Shown: positions 19,893 through 30,452 of the stretch, one piece after another
Position numbering within the stretch: position 1 is the first letter of the stretch
Layout: each line of letters starts with the position of its first letter
NCBI GenBank assembly: GCA_964017045.1
Contig: OZ024801.1
Span: 32,723,257-32,787,256 of the forward strand
DNA length: 64,000 nucleotides
Origin: Omphiscola glabra
Taxonomy: Eukaryota; Mollusca; Gastropoda; Lymnaeidae
Direction of reading: 5' to 3'
Position numbers and translations under genes: made by a program
The notes under the pieces: generated by a model
Told to the model about the DNA's origin: nothing
The model's database searches: none
The model's input: only the letters and a program-made list of their open reading frames with translations

Positions 19893-22580
19893 CACAAAGT
19901 GACAATAAGTACAGCGTGACAAGAAGTACAAAGTGATAGGAACGTCAAAGTGACAAGATGTACAAAGTGACATAAGTACAGCGTGACAAGAAGTACAGCG
20001 TGACAAGAAGTACAAAGTGACAAGAAGTACAAAGTGACAAGAAGTACAAAGTGACAAGAAGTACAAAGTGATAGGAACGTCAAAGTGACAAGAAGTACAA
20101 AGTGACAAGAAGTACAAAGTGACAAGATGTACAAAGTGACAAGATGTACAAAGTGACAAGAAGTACAAAGTGACAAGATGTACAAAGTTGACAAAAAGCA
20201 CAAAGTGACATAAGTACAAAGTGACAAGATGTACAAAGTGACAAGAAGTACAAAGTGACAAGAAGTACAAAGTGACAAGAAGTACAAAGTGGCAAGATGT
20301 ACAAAGTGACAAGAAGTACAAAGTGACAAGAAGTACAAAGTGACAAGATGTACAAAGTGACAAAATGTACAAAGTGACAAGATGTACAAAGTGACAAGAA
20401 GTACAAAGTGACAAGAAGTACAAAGTGACAAGAAGTACAAAGTGACAAGAAGTACAAAGTGACAAGAAGTACAAAGTGACAAGATGTACAAAGTGACAAG
20501 ATGTACAAAGTGACAAGAAGTACAAAGTGACAAGATGTACAAAGTGACAAGAAGTACAAAGTGACAAGAAGTACAAAGTGACAAGAAGTACAAAGGGACA
20601 AGAAGTACAAAGTGACAAGATGTACAAAGTGACAAGATGTACAAAGTGACAAGATGTACAAAGTGACAAGAAGTACAAAGTGACAAGATGTACAAAGTGA
20701 CAAGAAGTACAAAGTGACAAAAAGTACAAAGTGACAAAAAGTACAAAGTGACAAGAAGTACAAAGGGACAAGAAGTACAAAGTGACAAGAAGTACAAAGT
20801 GACAAGAAGTACAAAGTGACAAGATGTACAAAGTGACAAGATGTACAAAGTGACAAGAAGTACAAAGTGACAAGATGTACAATGTGACAAGAAGTACAAA
20901 GTGACAAGAAGTACAAAGTGACAAGAAGTACAAAGTGACAAGAAGTACAAAGTGACAAGATGTACAAAGTGACAAGAAGTACAAAGTGACAAGATGTACA
21001 AAGTGACAAGAAGTAGAAAGTGACAAGAAGTACAAAGTGACAAGAAGTACAAAGTGACAAGAAGTACAAAGTGACAAGAAGTACAAAGTGACAAGATGTA
21101 CAAAGTGACAAGAAGTACAAAGTGACAAGATGTACAAAGTGACAAGAAGTAGAAAGTGACAAGAAGTACAAAGTGACAAGAAGTACAAAGTGACAAGATG
21201 TACAAAGTGACAAGAAGTACAAAGTGACAAGATGTACAAAGTGACAAGATGTACAAAGTGACAAGATGTACAAAGTGACAAGATGTACAAAGTGACAAGA
21301 AGTACAAAGTGACAAGATGTACAAAGTGACAAGAAGTACAAAGTGACAAAAAGTACAAAGTGACAAGAAGTACAAAGGGACAAGAAGTACAAAGTGACAA
21401 GAAGTACAAAGTGACAAGATGTACAAAGTGACAAGATGTACAAAGGGACAAGATATACAAAGTGACAAGAAGTACAAAGTGACAAGATGTACAATGTGAC
21501 AAGAAGTACAAAGTGACAAGAAGTACAAAGTGACAAGAAGTACAAAGGGACAAGAAGTACAAAGTGACAAGATGTACAAAGTGACAAGAAGTACAAAGTG
21601 ACAAGATGTACAAAGTAACAAGAAGTAGAAAGTGACAAGAAGTACAAAGTGACAAGAAGTACAAAGTGACAAGATGTACAAATTGACAAGATGTACAAAG
21701 TGACAAGAAGTACAAAGTGACAAGATGTACAAAGTGACAAGAAGTACAAAGGGACAAGAAGTACAAAGTGACAAGATGTACAAAGTGACAAGATGTACAA
21801 AGTGACAAGAAGTACAAAGTGACAAAAAGTACAAAGTGACAAGAAGTACAAAGGGACAAGAAGTACAAAGTGACAAGATGTACAAAGTGACAAGATGTAC
21901 AAAGTGACAAGAAGTACAAAGTGACAAAATGTACAAAGAGACAAGAAGTACAAAGTGACAAGAAGTACAAAGTGACAAGAAGTACAAAGTGACGAAAAGT
22001 ACAAAGTGACAAGAAGTACAAAGTGACAAAAAGTACAAAGTGACAAGATGTACAAAGTGACAAGAAGTACAAAGTGACAAGAAGTACAAAGTGACAAGAA
22101 GTACAAAGTGACAAGAAGTACAAAGTGACAAGAAGTACAAAGTGACAAAAAGTACAAAGTGACAAAAAGTACAAAGTGACAAGATGTACAAAGTGACAAG
22201 ATGGTCAAAGTGACAAGAAGTACAAAGTGACAAGATGGTCAAAGTGACAAGAAGTACAAAGTGACAAGAAGTACAAAGTGACAAAAAGTACAAAGTGACA
22301 AGATGGTCAAAGTGACAAGAAGTACAAAGTGACAAGAAGTACAAAGTGACAAAAAGTACAAAGTGACAAGAAGTACAAAGGGACAAGAAGTACAAAGTGA
22401 CAAGAAGTACAAAGTGACAAGATGTACAAAGTGACAAGATGTACGAAGTGACAAGATGTACAAAGTGACAAGAAGTACAAAGTGACAAGATGTACAATGT
22501 GACAAGAAGTACAAAGTGACAAGAAGTACAAAGTGACAAGATGGTCAAAGTGACAAGAAGTACAAAGTGACAAAAAGTAC
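19893..22580. repeat. 17 bp minisatellite, about 158 copies, 2.7 kb
   Basis: The unit ACAAAGTGACAAGAAGT (17 bp) repeats with mostly single-base variation: AAGAAGT, AAGATGT and AAAAAGT forms, TAGAAAG for TACAAAG, AAAGGGAC for AAAGTGAC, and a GATGGTC form in two groups near the right end. At the left end, longer irregular units (GATAGGAACGTCAAAGTGAC) recur twice. The minus strand is stop-free in all three frames because 17 is not a multiple of three and the unit carries no stop there. The resulting 770-820 codon frames (TSCHFVLLVTLYFLSLC repeats) are therefore artefacts. Confidence 0.97.
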
Positions 22581-22741
22581 AACTTTAAAGGAAGACATTA
22601 GTCGCCTTACAAGGAGCGGTGTGACAAACAACAAGCTGTTTTAAGATGTTTTTTTATGTAACTTTACGCAACAAAGTTAATCTTGTTAATCTTTTAATCT
22701 GTCTGACTGGGGCACTTTAAAAAACAAAACAAAACAAAACA
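22581..22741. other. Short spacer, nothing recognised
   Basis: AT-rich spacer between the 17 bp array and a LINE 3' end, including (AAAAC)n just before the LINE. Confidence 0.5.
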
Positions 22742-22979
22742 ATCAGGGACTGGAACAAGCTTCCAAAAGGAACAGTTGAGGCGACAACATTTGCGTCTAT
22801 TGCCTCAGGCCTTCCAACCCCTAGCGCATGATACCCTCAAACAGTTACTCATGTAACCAGTGAAATATCCTCATCAACACCAGGCACAGGGACAAAACAA
22901 ATCCTGTCTACTTTCATAGGAGCCGTAATGATTAATAAATTGATCGTGGGCCCTTAATATATAGAAGAAGAAGAAGAAA
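22742..22979 (+). pseudogene. 3' end of a LINE, same family as 16797-17062
   Basis: Frame from 22742: IRDWNKLPKGTVEATTF then ASIASGLPTPSA and a stop, the typical LINE ORF2 C-terminus. The non-coding part shares long stretches with 16797-17062 (CCAGTGAAATATCCTCATCA and AACACCAGGCAC, then CATAGGAGCC and ATCGTGGGCC) and ends in (GAA)n. It is 5'-truncated to about 240 bp. The two copies differ by small indels that change the reading frame near the stop. Confidence 0.65.
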
Positions 22980-23139
22980 CAAAGTCTCCCATGAACTGCA
23001 ATGCTATACAAAGCTTTTGTCTTGGGGAAATGCATTTTTTAAACACTTTTTTTTTTCATTTGAAGAATCAAGTTGAGCCAAGTGCAAAATACATACTTAG
23101 ATTTAAGGAAATGTAATCTTAATCTGGCGTTTTTAATCG
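22980..23139. other. Spacer, nothing recognised
   Basis: Unique-looking AT-rich sequence between a LINE end and a small array. Confidence 0.5.
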
Positions 23140-23340
23140 GAGCTTTAAAAGTCAGGATAGCTCAATATCAGCGGAGATTTCAAAGTCAGGATAGTTCAAT
23201 ATCAGCGGAGATTTCAAAGTCAGGATAGTTCAATATCAGCGGAGATTTCAAAGTCAGGATAGTTCAATATCAGCGGAGATTTCAAAGTCAGGATAGTTCA
23301 ATATCAGCGGAGATTTCAAAGTCAGGATAGTTCAATAATA
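23140..23340. repeat. 34 bp repeat, about 6 copies
   Basis: AAAGTCAGGATAGTTCAATA followed by TCAGCGGAGATTTC recurs every 34 bp. The first copy has GATAGCTC and the last breaks off in CAATAATACGG. Inner copies look identical. Confidence 0.95.
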
Positions 23341-23850
23341 CGGGATGTCAAGAAATGGTGCTTTCAGTAGGTTTGAATTGGCTTTGCTTTTCATTTATTA
23401 TATTTATAAGGAGGGGGGGTGGATGAGGTGGAGGGGTATAAGGAGGAGGAGGAGAGGGAGGAGGGGGTAGTTTTCCTCTCATTATCAGTGGCGTGTCTTG
23501 ACGTGAAAGATTTTCTTTTGTCTCGCCAGGGACACTTTCTGGGCAGATGTCATTCTTATGCATGGGAGCTGCTAGCTTCAACATGGCGACATTTTTCTTT
23601 GAATCTTCTTTTTCTTCTACCAAATATTTTGACTATGCCCTATGTTAACCACACAGCAACGCAACCAAATAAATTCCATCTATCAACAAGATACTAGCCA
23701 TCTTTTACTAATCATCTATTTACTAATCATCTATTTACTAATCATCTTTTTTTTTACTAATTATATTTTTTTACTAATCATATATTTACTAATCAGCTAT
23801 TTAGTATTTGGTTTTTTTATGTTTTGTTTTAGAAATGTTTTAAGAACAAC
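23341..23850. other. Spacer with a short AT-rich repeat
   Basis: A GGAGG-rich tract lies at 23409-23468, and TACTAATCATCTATTT-type units repeat irregularly at about 23696-23810. No gene recognised. Confidence 0.5.
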
Positions 23851-24057
23851 AGCGAGGGTATATACATCCACAGTAGAGCTAACGGGAGATTATTCAACAT
23901 TGCGCGCCTTAGAGCTAAGACCAAAATAAGAAAGGTCATGCTACGCGAGCTCTTATTTGCAGATGAGGCCGCTTTAGTATCTCACTCAGCAGACGGCCTG
24001 CAGAGCCTTGTATCCAGCTTATCCACTGCCTGCAAAGAGTTTGGCTTGACCATCAGC
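23851..24057 (+). pseudogene. LINE reverse transcriptase fragment with altered catalytic box
   Basis: In one frame from 23851 the translation reads SEGIYIHSRANGRLFNIARL, then RAKTKIRKVMLRELLF, then ADEAALVSHSADGLQSL and a CKEFGLTIS motif. This is the palm region of LINE reverse transcriptases around the catalytic box, which is normally FADD; here it reads FADE, so a catalytic aspartate is replaced. Homology stops at about 24057. The fragment is 69 codons, while an intact RT domain is several hundred, so it is a dead remnant. I cannot tell whether it belongs to the family at 16797 and 22742. Confidence 0.75.
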
Positions 24058-25190
24058 TTTATATTACAACTAATTCCTGCTTGAAAAAAAATAGAGGTTC
24101 GCATCCTTCCCACCCCACCCTTCGATATTTGTATTATCCTTTTTTTAAAACTGTAATAATTATTCGATTACCTACTGGTATAAATGCCCCCCCCCCCCCG
24201 AGGCTTGCAAAAAAAAAGAAGGGGGGGGGGGCACACATTCGATACCGTATCGGGGATATCGATCTGCACCCGTTCAACTCAATTTAACCCCCTTACAATT
24301 GTGTGTGCTGTAGATTGCGTATTGACGCTCCCAAGAATACATTTGTTGAGACAAGCTTGCGGAACAAAATTTTAAATATATAAATAGAAATTTAAAAAAC
24401 CTGCCCCCCCCCGCCCCCCCCCCCCCCCAACCAAAGGAAAAAAATGGAAATTTTATTTTCATTAATATGTTTACTGAAGTTCTTTTTTGTAAAGGAAAAA
24501 GCTGGATGAGTATGATTTTTTTTTTATTGTCAACATTGTTCGTCGTTATTTATTTGACAACAATCTAGTTCATGCAGGGGGGGGAGCGGCAGATGATTTG
24601 GGGGGGGGGGCGGTTCATACATGCCTTGAAGTCGTGCATATTTTACTCCGTTTAAATTCTTTGACGCGGCAACTTTGAGCTAAGTGACGCTGTGACTGAC
24701 CCTTCAACCCCCCCCCCCCCCCAAACAGTGCATCTAATAAATTCCCCCCCCCCCCACCCTTCAACGGTCCACCTATTGTTAAGACTATTTTCTGTAATAA
24801 TAATCTAGTTAGTACCCTTCACATAAACGCACACAAAAGGGCGGGGGGGGGGCACTCACACACATCCAAACACAAACATGCACACACATGCAAACACAAA
24901 CATGCACACACATACAAACACAAACATGCACACACATACATGACTCCTCACTCGCTCATCTCGTCTGTCGTCATCTGACTCCTCTTAACCCGCCCGTCTC
25001 AGCACATGTCACGCCACTGGTCCAGTTGGACAAAAGCGATGACCGCTCATGCCTGATGACCAGTTATGAGATGTCCAGCTAAAGTTCCGTGAGTGGACAG
25101 AGAGGAAAGTGAGTGAGGCAGAGCGACGAGTGAATTATTGAGTTAAGATGGGACGCTGGGTAGGGGGAATCGGTCAGTAAGGAGGTGGTC
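24058..25190. other. Homopolymer-rich spacer with a CA-rich microsatellite
   Basis: C or G runs occur at 24188-24199, 24224-24231, 24404-24428, 24577-24610, 24710-24722 and 24844-24852. At about 24857-24945, CACAAACATGCACACACATG-type units (22 bp) repeat about four times. I see no convincing gene. Confidence 0.6.
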
Positions 25191-25194
25191 AAGG

Positions 25195-25775
25195 AGGGAT
25201 TGGTCAGTGAGATGTTGGTCATTGAAGAGTTTTTAGTGAGGAGTTGGTCAGTGAGGAGTTGGTCAGTAAGGAGTTGGTCAGTAAGGAGTTGGTCAATAAG
25301 GAGTTGGTCAATAAAGAGTTAGTCAGTGAGGAGATGGTCAGTGAAGAGTTGATCAGTGAGGAGTTGGCCAGTGAGGATTTGGTCAGTGAGGAGTTGGTCA
25401 TTGAGGAGTTGGTCATTGAGGAGTTGGTCAGTGAGGAGTTGGTCAGTGAGGAGATGGTCAGTGAGGAGATGGTCAGTGAGGAGTTAGTCAGTGAGGATTT
25501 GGTCAGTAAGGAATTGGTCAGTGAGGAGGTAGGCAATAAGGAGTTGCTCAGTAAGGAGGTAGGCAAAAAGGAGTTGGTCAGTGAGGAGGTAGGCAGTGAG
25601 GAGGAAGGTGGTGAGGAGTTGTTTAGTGAGGAGGTAGGCAGTGAAGAGGTAGGCAAAGGGGAGTTGGTCAGTGAGAAGGCAAGTGGTAAGGAGTTGGTCA
25701 GTGAGAAGGCAGGTGGTAAGGAGTTGGTCAGTGAGAAGGCAGGTGGTGAGGAGTTGGTCAGTCTGGAGGTAGACA
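25195..25775. repeat. 15 bp minisatellite, about 38 copies
   Basis: GTCAGTGAGGAGTTG repeats with period 15 and variants GTCAGTAAG, GAGATG, GGAGGTAGGCAGT and GAGAAGGCAGGTGGT, which cluster toward the right. A plus frame (EELVS repeats) and a minus frame (SLTNS repeats) are open because the period is divisible by three. Confidence 0.95.
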
Positions 25776-25849
25776 GCGAGAATCTGGAGGGTGATGAGGG
25801 GAAGAAGTCAATTGGACAATAATCAGACTCGTTACTTATTGACACTACA

Positions 25850-26655
25850 CTCTCACTATGCTCTCACTACACTCTCACAATACTCTCACAACACTCTCAC
25901 AACACTCTCACTACACTCTCACAACACTCTCAAAACACTCTCACTACACAATCACTACACTATCACTACGCTTTCAGTACGCTCTGACTACGCTCTCATT
26001 TCACTCAATACACTCTCAATACACACTTACAACACTCTCACTACACAATCCCTACGCTCTCACAAAACTCTCACTACAATCTCAATACACTCTCACTACA
26101 CTATGACTACACTCTCACTACGCTGTGACTACAATCTCACTTCACTCATTACACTCTCAATACACTCTTACAACACTCTCACTACACTCTCACTACACAA
26201 TCACTACGCTCTCACAAAGCTCTCACTCAATCTCAATACACTCTAACTACAATCTGACTACGTTCTGACTACGCTCTCACAAAGCTCTCACTACAATCTC
26301 AATACACTCTCACTATACTATGACTACACTCTCACTACGCTGTGACTACAATCTCACTTCACTCAATACACTCTCAATACACTCTCACTACACTCTCAGT
26401 ACACAATCACTACGCTCTCACAAAGCTCTCAATACACTCTCAATACACTCTTACAACACTCTCACTACACTCTCACTATACAATCACTACGATTTCACTA
26501 CGCTCTCACAACGCTCTCACTAAATTCTCACTACACTATTACTAAACTCTCACTACGCTGTGACTACAATCTCACTACACCCCGACTACACTCTTACTAC
26601 ACTCTTACTACACTCTTACTACACTCTTACTACACTCTCACTACACTCTCACTAC
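25850..26655. repeat. 11 bp minisatellite, about 70 copies
   Basis: TCACTACACTC repeats with many substitutions and small indels (TCACAACACTC, CACTACGCTG, CACAATCACTACGC). Longer phrases such as TACGCTGTGACTACAATCTC recur (about 26120, 26335 and 26555) at roughly 215-220 bp, which suggests a higher-order unit. Confidence 0.9.
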
Positions 26656-26779
26656 ACTACAGCTGCATAAAAAATTATGATTGTAGTTTCTTTCCATATA
26701 TTTTTTGTTTTGTTTTGATAATTAACTTATATATGATTTTTCTCTAGGTTTCATTATTTTGGGCATAAACTAAAAATCT

Positions 26780-29055
26780 TGCAACAGTCACATGACACTA
26801 TGTGGCAGCAGTCACATGGCACTATATGGCAGCAGTCACATGGCACTATATGGCAGCAGTCACATGACACTATATGGCAGCAGTCACATGACACTATATG
26901 GCAGCAGTCACATGGCACTATGTGGCAGCAGTCACATGACACTATGTGGCAGCAGTCACATGACACTATGTGGCAGCAGTCACATGACACTATATGGCAG
27001 CAGTCACATGACACTATATGGCAGCAGTCACATGACACTATATGGCAGCAGTCACATGACACTATATGGCAGCAGTCACATGACACTATGTGGCAGCAGT
27101 CACATGGCACTATGTGGCAGCAGTCACATGGCACTATATGGCAGCAGTCACATGGCACTATATGGCAGCAGTCACATGACACTATAAGGCAGCAGTCATA
27201 TGACACTATATGGCAGCAGTCACATGACACTATATGGCAGCAGTCACATGACACTATATGGCAGCAGTCACATGACACTATGTGGCAGCAGTCACATGGC
27301 ACTATGTGGCAGCAGTCACATGGCACTATATGGCAGCAGTCACATGGCACTATATGGCAGCAGTCACATGACACTATATGGCAGCAGTCACATGACACTA
27401 TATGGCAGCAGTCACATGGCACTATGTGGCAGCAGTCACATGACACTATGTGGCAGCAGTCACATGACACTATGTGGCAGCAGTCACATGACACTATATG
27501 GCAGCAGTCACATGACACTATATGGCAGCAGTCACATGACACTATATGGCAGCAGTCACATGACACTATATGGCAGCAGTCACATGACACTATGTGGCAG
27601 CAGTCACATGGCACTATGTGGCAGCAGTCACATGGCACTATATGGCAGCAGTCACATGGCACTATATGGCAGCAGTCACATGACACTATAAGGCAGCAGT
27701 CATATGACACTATATGGCAGCAGTCACATGACACTATATGGCAGCAGTCACATGACACTATATGGCAGCAGTCACATGACACTATGTGGCAGCAGTCACA
27801 TGGCACTATGTGGCAGCAGTCACATGGCACTATATGGCAGCAGTCACATGGCACTATATGGCAGCAGTCACATGGCACTATATGGCAGCAGTCACATGAC
27901 ACTATATGGCAGCAGTCACATGGCACTATATGGCAGCAGTCACATCGCACTATATGGCAATATTCACATGGCACTATATGGCAATATTCACATGACACTG
28001 TATGGCAATATTCACATGACACTGTATGGCAATATTCACATGGCACTATATGGCAATATTCACATGACACTATATGGCAGCAGTCACATGACATTATATG
28101 GCAGCAGTCACGTGACACTACATAGCAGCAGTCACATGACACTATATGGCAGCAGTCACATGACACTATATGACAGCAGTCACATGGCACTATATGGCAG
28201 CAGTCACATGACACTATATGGCAGCAGTCACATGACACTATATGACAGCAGTCACATGGCACTATATGGCAGAAGTCACATGAAACTATATGGCAGCAGT
28301 CACATGGCACTATATGGCAGCAGTCACATGACACTATATGGCAGCAGTCACATAACATTATATGGCAGCAGTCACATGGCACTATATGGCAGCAGTCACA
28401 TGACACTATATGACAGCAGTAACATGGCACTATATGGAATCAATCACATGGCACTATATGGCATCAGTTACATGGCACTATATGGCAGCAGTTACATGAC
28501 ACTATAAGGCAGCAGTCACATGACACTATATGGCAGCAGTCACGTGACACTATATGGCAGCAGTCACATGACACTATATGGCAGCAGTCACATGGCACTA
28601 TATGACAACAGTCCCGTGACACTATATGTCAGCAGTCATGTGGCAATATATGGCAGCAATCACATGACACTATATGGCATCAGTCACATGACACTATATG
28701 GCAGCAGTCACATGACATTATATGGCAGCAGTCACGTGACACTATGTGGCAGCAGTCACGTGGCACTATATGGCAACAGTCACATGACACTATATGGCAG
28801 CAGTCACATGACACTATGTGGCAGCAGTCACATGACACTATATGGCAGCAGTCACATGACACTATATGGCAGCAGTCACATGACACTATATGGCAGCAAT
28901 CACATGGCACTATATGGCAGCAGTCACATGGCACTATATGGCAGCAGTCACATGGCACTATATGGCAGCAGTGACATGACACTATATGGCAGCAGTCACA
29001 TGACACTATATGGCAGCAGTCACATGACACTACATAGCAGCAGTCACGTGACGCT
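26780..29055. repeat. 24 bp satellite, about 95 copies, with a 504 bp higher-order repeat
   Basis: CAGCAGTCACATGACACTAT followed by ATGG repeats with period 24. Variants are GACACT/GGCACT and TATATGG/TATGTGG, plus a CAATATTCACATGG block at about 27957-28065. The pattern of these variants repeats in order every 21 units: the rare junction AAGGCAGCAGTCATATGAC is at 27186 and again at 27690, exactly 504 bp apart. The right half (28080-29055) is more diverged. Frames are open on both strands (QQSHDTIW and CHIVSCDC repeats) because 24 is divisible by three. Confidence 0.97.
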
Positions 29056-29080
29056 ACAAGGCAGCCGTGGGTCTACTTAC

Positions 29081-29200
29081 CGAGCCCCTTCTGCTTCCGG
29101 TCAAGATCCTGTGTTTCTCTGGTCGAGTACCACTGGCGACGTTGTCTGCAGTACACTTAATGCTGTCATCGTATGCACTTAGAGCCAGGCACACCGAATC
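29081..29200 (-). other. Exon-like segment with consensus splice sites (candidate coding exon)
   Basis: On the minus strand, a pyrimidine-rich stretch ending TGTTGTTGTTCTAG is followed by 120 bp and then a donor GTAAGT (29080-29075). Only one of the three frames is open across all 40 codons. It begins DSVCLALSAYDDSIK, continues KCTADNVASGTRPEKH and ends RILTGSRRGS. The segment is a multiple of three, so in that frame it would be a symmetric phase 0-0 exon. The intron after the donor would contain the 24 bp satellite, starting about 20 bp past the splice site. The alternative is that this is the U5/leader part of an LTR retrotransposon: an ATTAAA lies upstream on the same strand (about 29244) and CTGCAGACAACG is within it. 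I do not recognise the peptide. Confidence 0.3.
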
Positions 29201-30013
29201 CTAGAACAACAACACCTCATGAAATAATATGGTTCATCTTTAATCTGTTTATCCGTTACACAGAATCACAAAGTTGCAACATATCCTCAGCAGAACACGC
29301 TATTCACAAAGCTTTCTTCTATATCTCATTAACTTTGTCGTGAACTATCTCTTAGATTTACACACTACTTTAACATGATTTCCCCCCCCCCCTCCCCTTA
29401 CCCCCTCCCCCCCTCCCCCCCCCCCAGGGTCATCCGATGACCATTTAGCCACAATAATACAACTCTTGACAAAACTCACGGACCAAAAAGCGTGCACACT
29501 AACCACGGTGATTCTCATACCCTTGACACTTCTTTACCCCCATCCTGATATTTATATCAGCAGCCTTAATATCTGTTTATACAACGAAACCCTTTTAACA
29601 AAAATTTTATGGTATAACTCTGGTTGATGGTCGTCGCAACTTGAATTTTTTTTTTTTTTTTTTTAAATATTTTTCAAAGGGTTTTGGCAATAAAAAGATT
29701 GAGAACCGCTGGTTTGAGGATTCTATTTTTAAGCTTCGTATTTCGAAGCCCTTATGGTTGAGGCCTTCGTGTTTTCTACTGGTTTTATACACGAACTTTT
29801 CACCTCTCCGCGGGTAGTGGCGAAAAGCTACGGTTTAAAGGTGTACTGGCTTTCAGAAAGTCTGAGGACCCCCAATTTTTGATGAGTGTTAAATTGTTTG
29901 ATAGGGTTGAGTTGTGCGGTAATGAGGCAGGGTTGTGGCGCTCTTTAATAGAAAGGTGCGCAAATAATCTGACGGGGTTTTAACGCCCGTCCAATCGAAA
30001 GGTGTACAGTAAT
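29201..30013. other. Spacer with poly-C tracts and a hAT-end fragment
   Basis: C runs lie at 29382-29426 and a T run at 29647-29664. At 29698-29712, ATTGAGAACCGCTGG matches the right end of SPIN-like elements, but no left end is found. Minus-strand TATA-like TATAAATA is at about 29549, which would fit an LTR ending near 29140 (see the exon-like entry). No gene recognised. Confidence 0.4.
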
Positions 30014-30418
30014 GGGACGAGCCCCAGTTCAATACTGTAAAGAATCTTAGTCGTCTCTGTTTCTCTGACTAATTTATCTGGTTGATAACCTTGGCCTTGC
30101 TCACTCGTACTGCACCAATTCGACAACTCAACGATGGTAGTTATAGTCCTTGGACTTTTATTTGTCTTAGCCCTTGACTTCACCTTCTCTCTCTCTCTGT
30201 CTTACTCAACTCCAACTGTCCCGGTCCATCTCTAACTCTTTCGTTCAGGAGTTCTCCTGTCTGTCCACTTTCCTGCCCGGTTGAGTTCTCCCTCTAGTCC
30301 CGTCTAACTGTCCCTTTTATAAGTTGCACGTTCCCAGGGCCCCAATCCCATTCCTATGTCTCACACCGCGTAATAAGTCATACCCCAGCACCGCAACGGT
30401 GTCACGGGAAATCTGACA
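30014..30418 (-). mobile_element. LTR with adjacent primer-binding-site-like sequence, minus strand
   Basis: On the minus strand a 383 bp segment begins TGTCAGATTTCCCGTGACAC (from 30418) and ends TCTTTACA (30036). Within it a TATA box (CTTATAAAAGGG, TTTTATA at 30315-30321 on plus) precedes AATAAA (TTTATT on plus at 30157-30162) by about 155 bp, in LTR order. Ten bases after the LTR end lies TGGGGCTCGTCCC (30026-30014), which shares GGGGCTCGTCC with the proline-tRNA primer-binding site of many retroelements. The internal region after it does not contain recognisable gag or pol, and no partner LTR is in the window, so this is a truncated 5' end. Confidence 0.6.
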
Positions 30419-30452
30419 CGACTGACCCTTGTTTAGTCCGAAGAAATGAGAC

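Noticed and set aside
19868..22582. Minus-strand frames of 768-822 codons with TSCHFVLLVTLYFLSLC repeats, resembling a membrane protein
   Set aside because: The 17 bp unit has no stop in the minus direction, so all three frames are open and give the same repeated peptide. The hydrophobic look is a composition effect.
26754..29182. Frames with HDTIWQQS and CHIVSCDC repeats across the 24 bp satellite, resembling Cys-rich or Gln-rich proteins
   Set aside because: The period is divisible by three and the unit is stop-free on both strands. Unit changes do not favour silent sites, and higher-order duplication explains the conservation.
29980..30183. Minus-strand 67-codon open frame
   Set aside because: It overlaps the LTR and its primer-binding-like sequence; the frame is short and has no recognisable feature.
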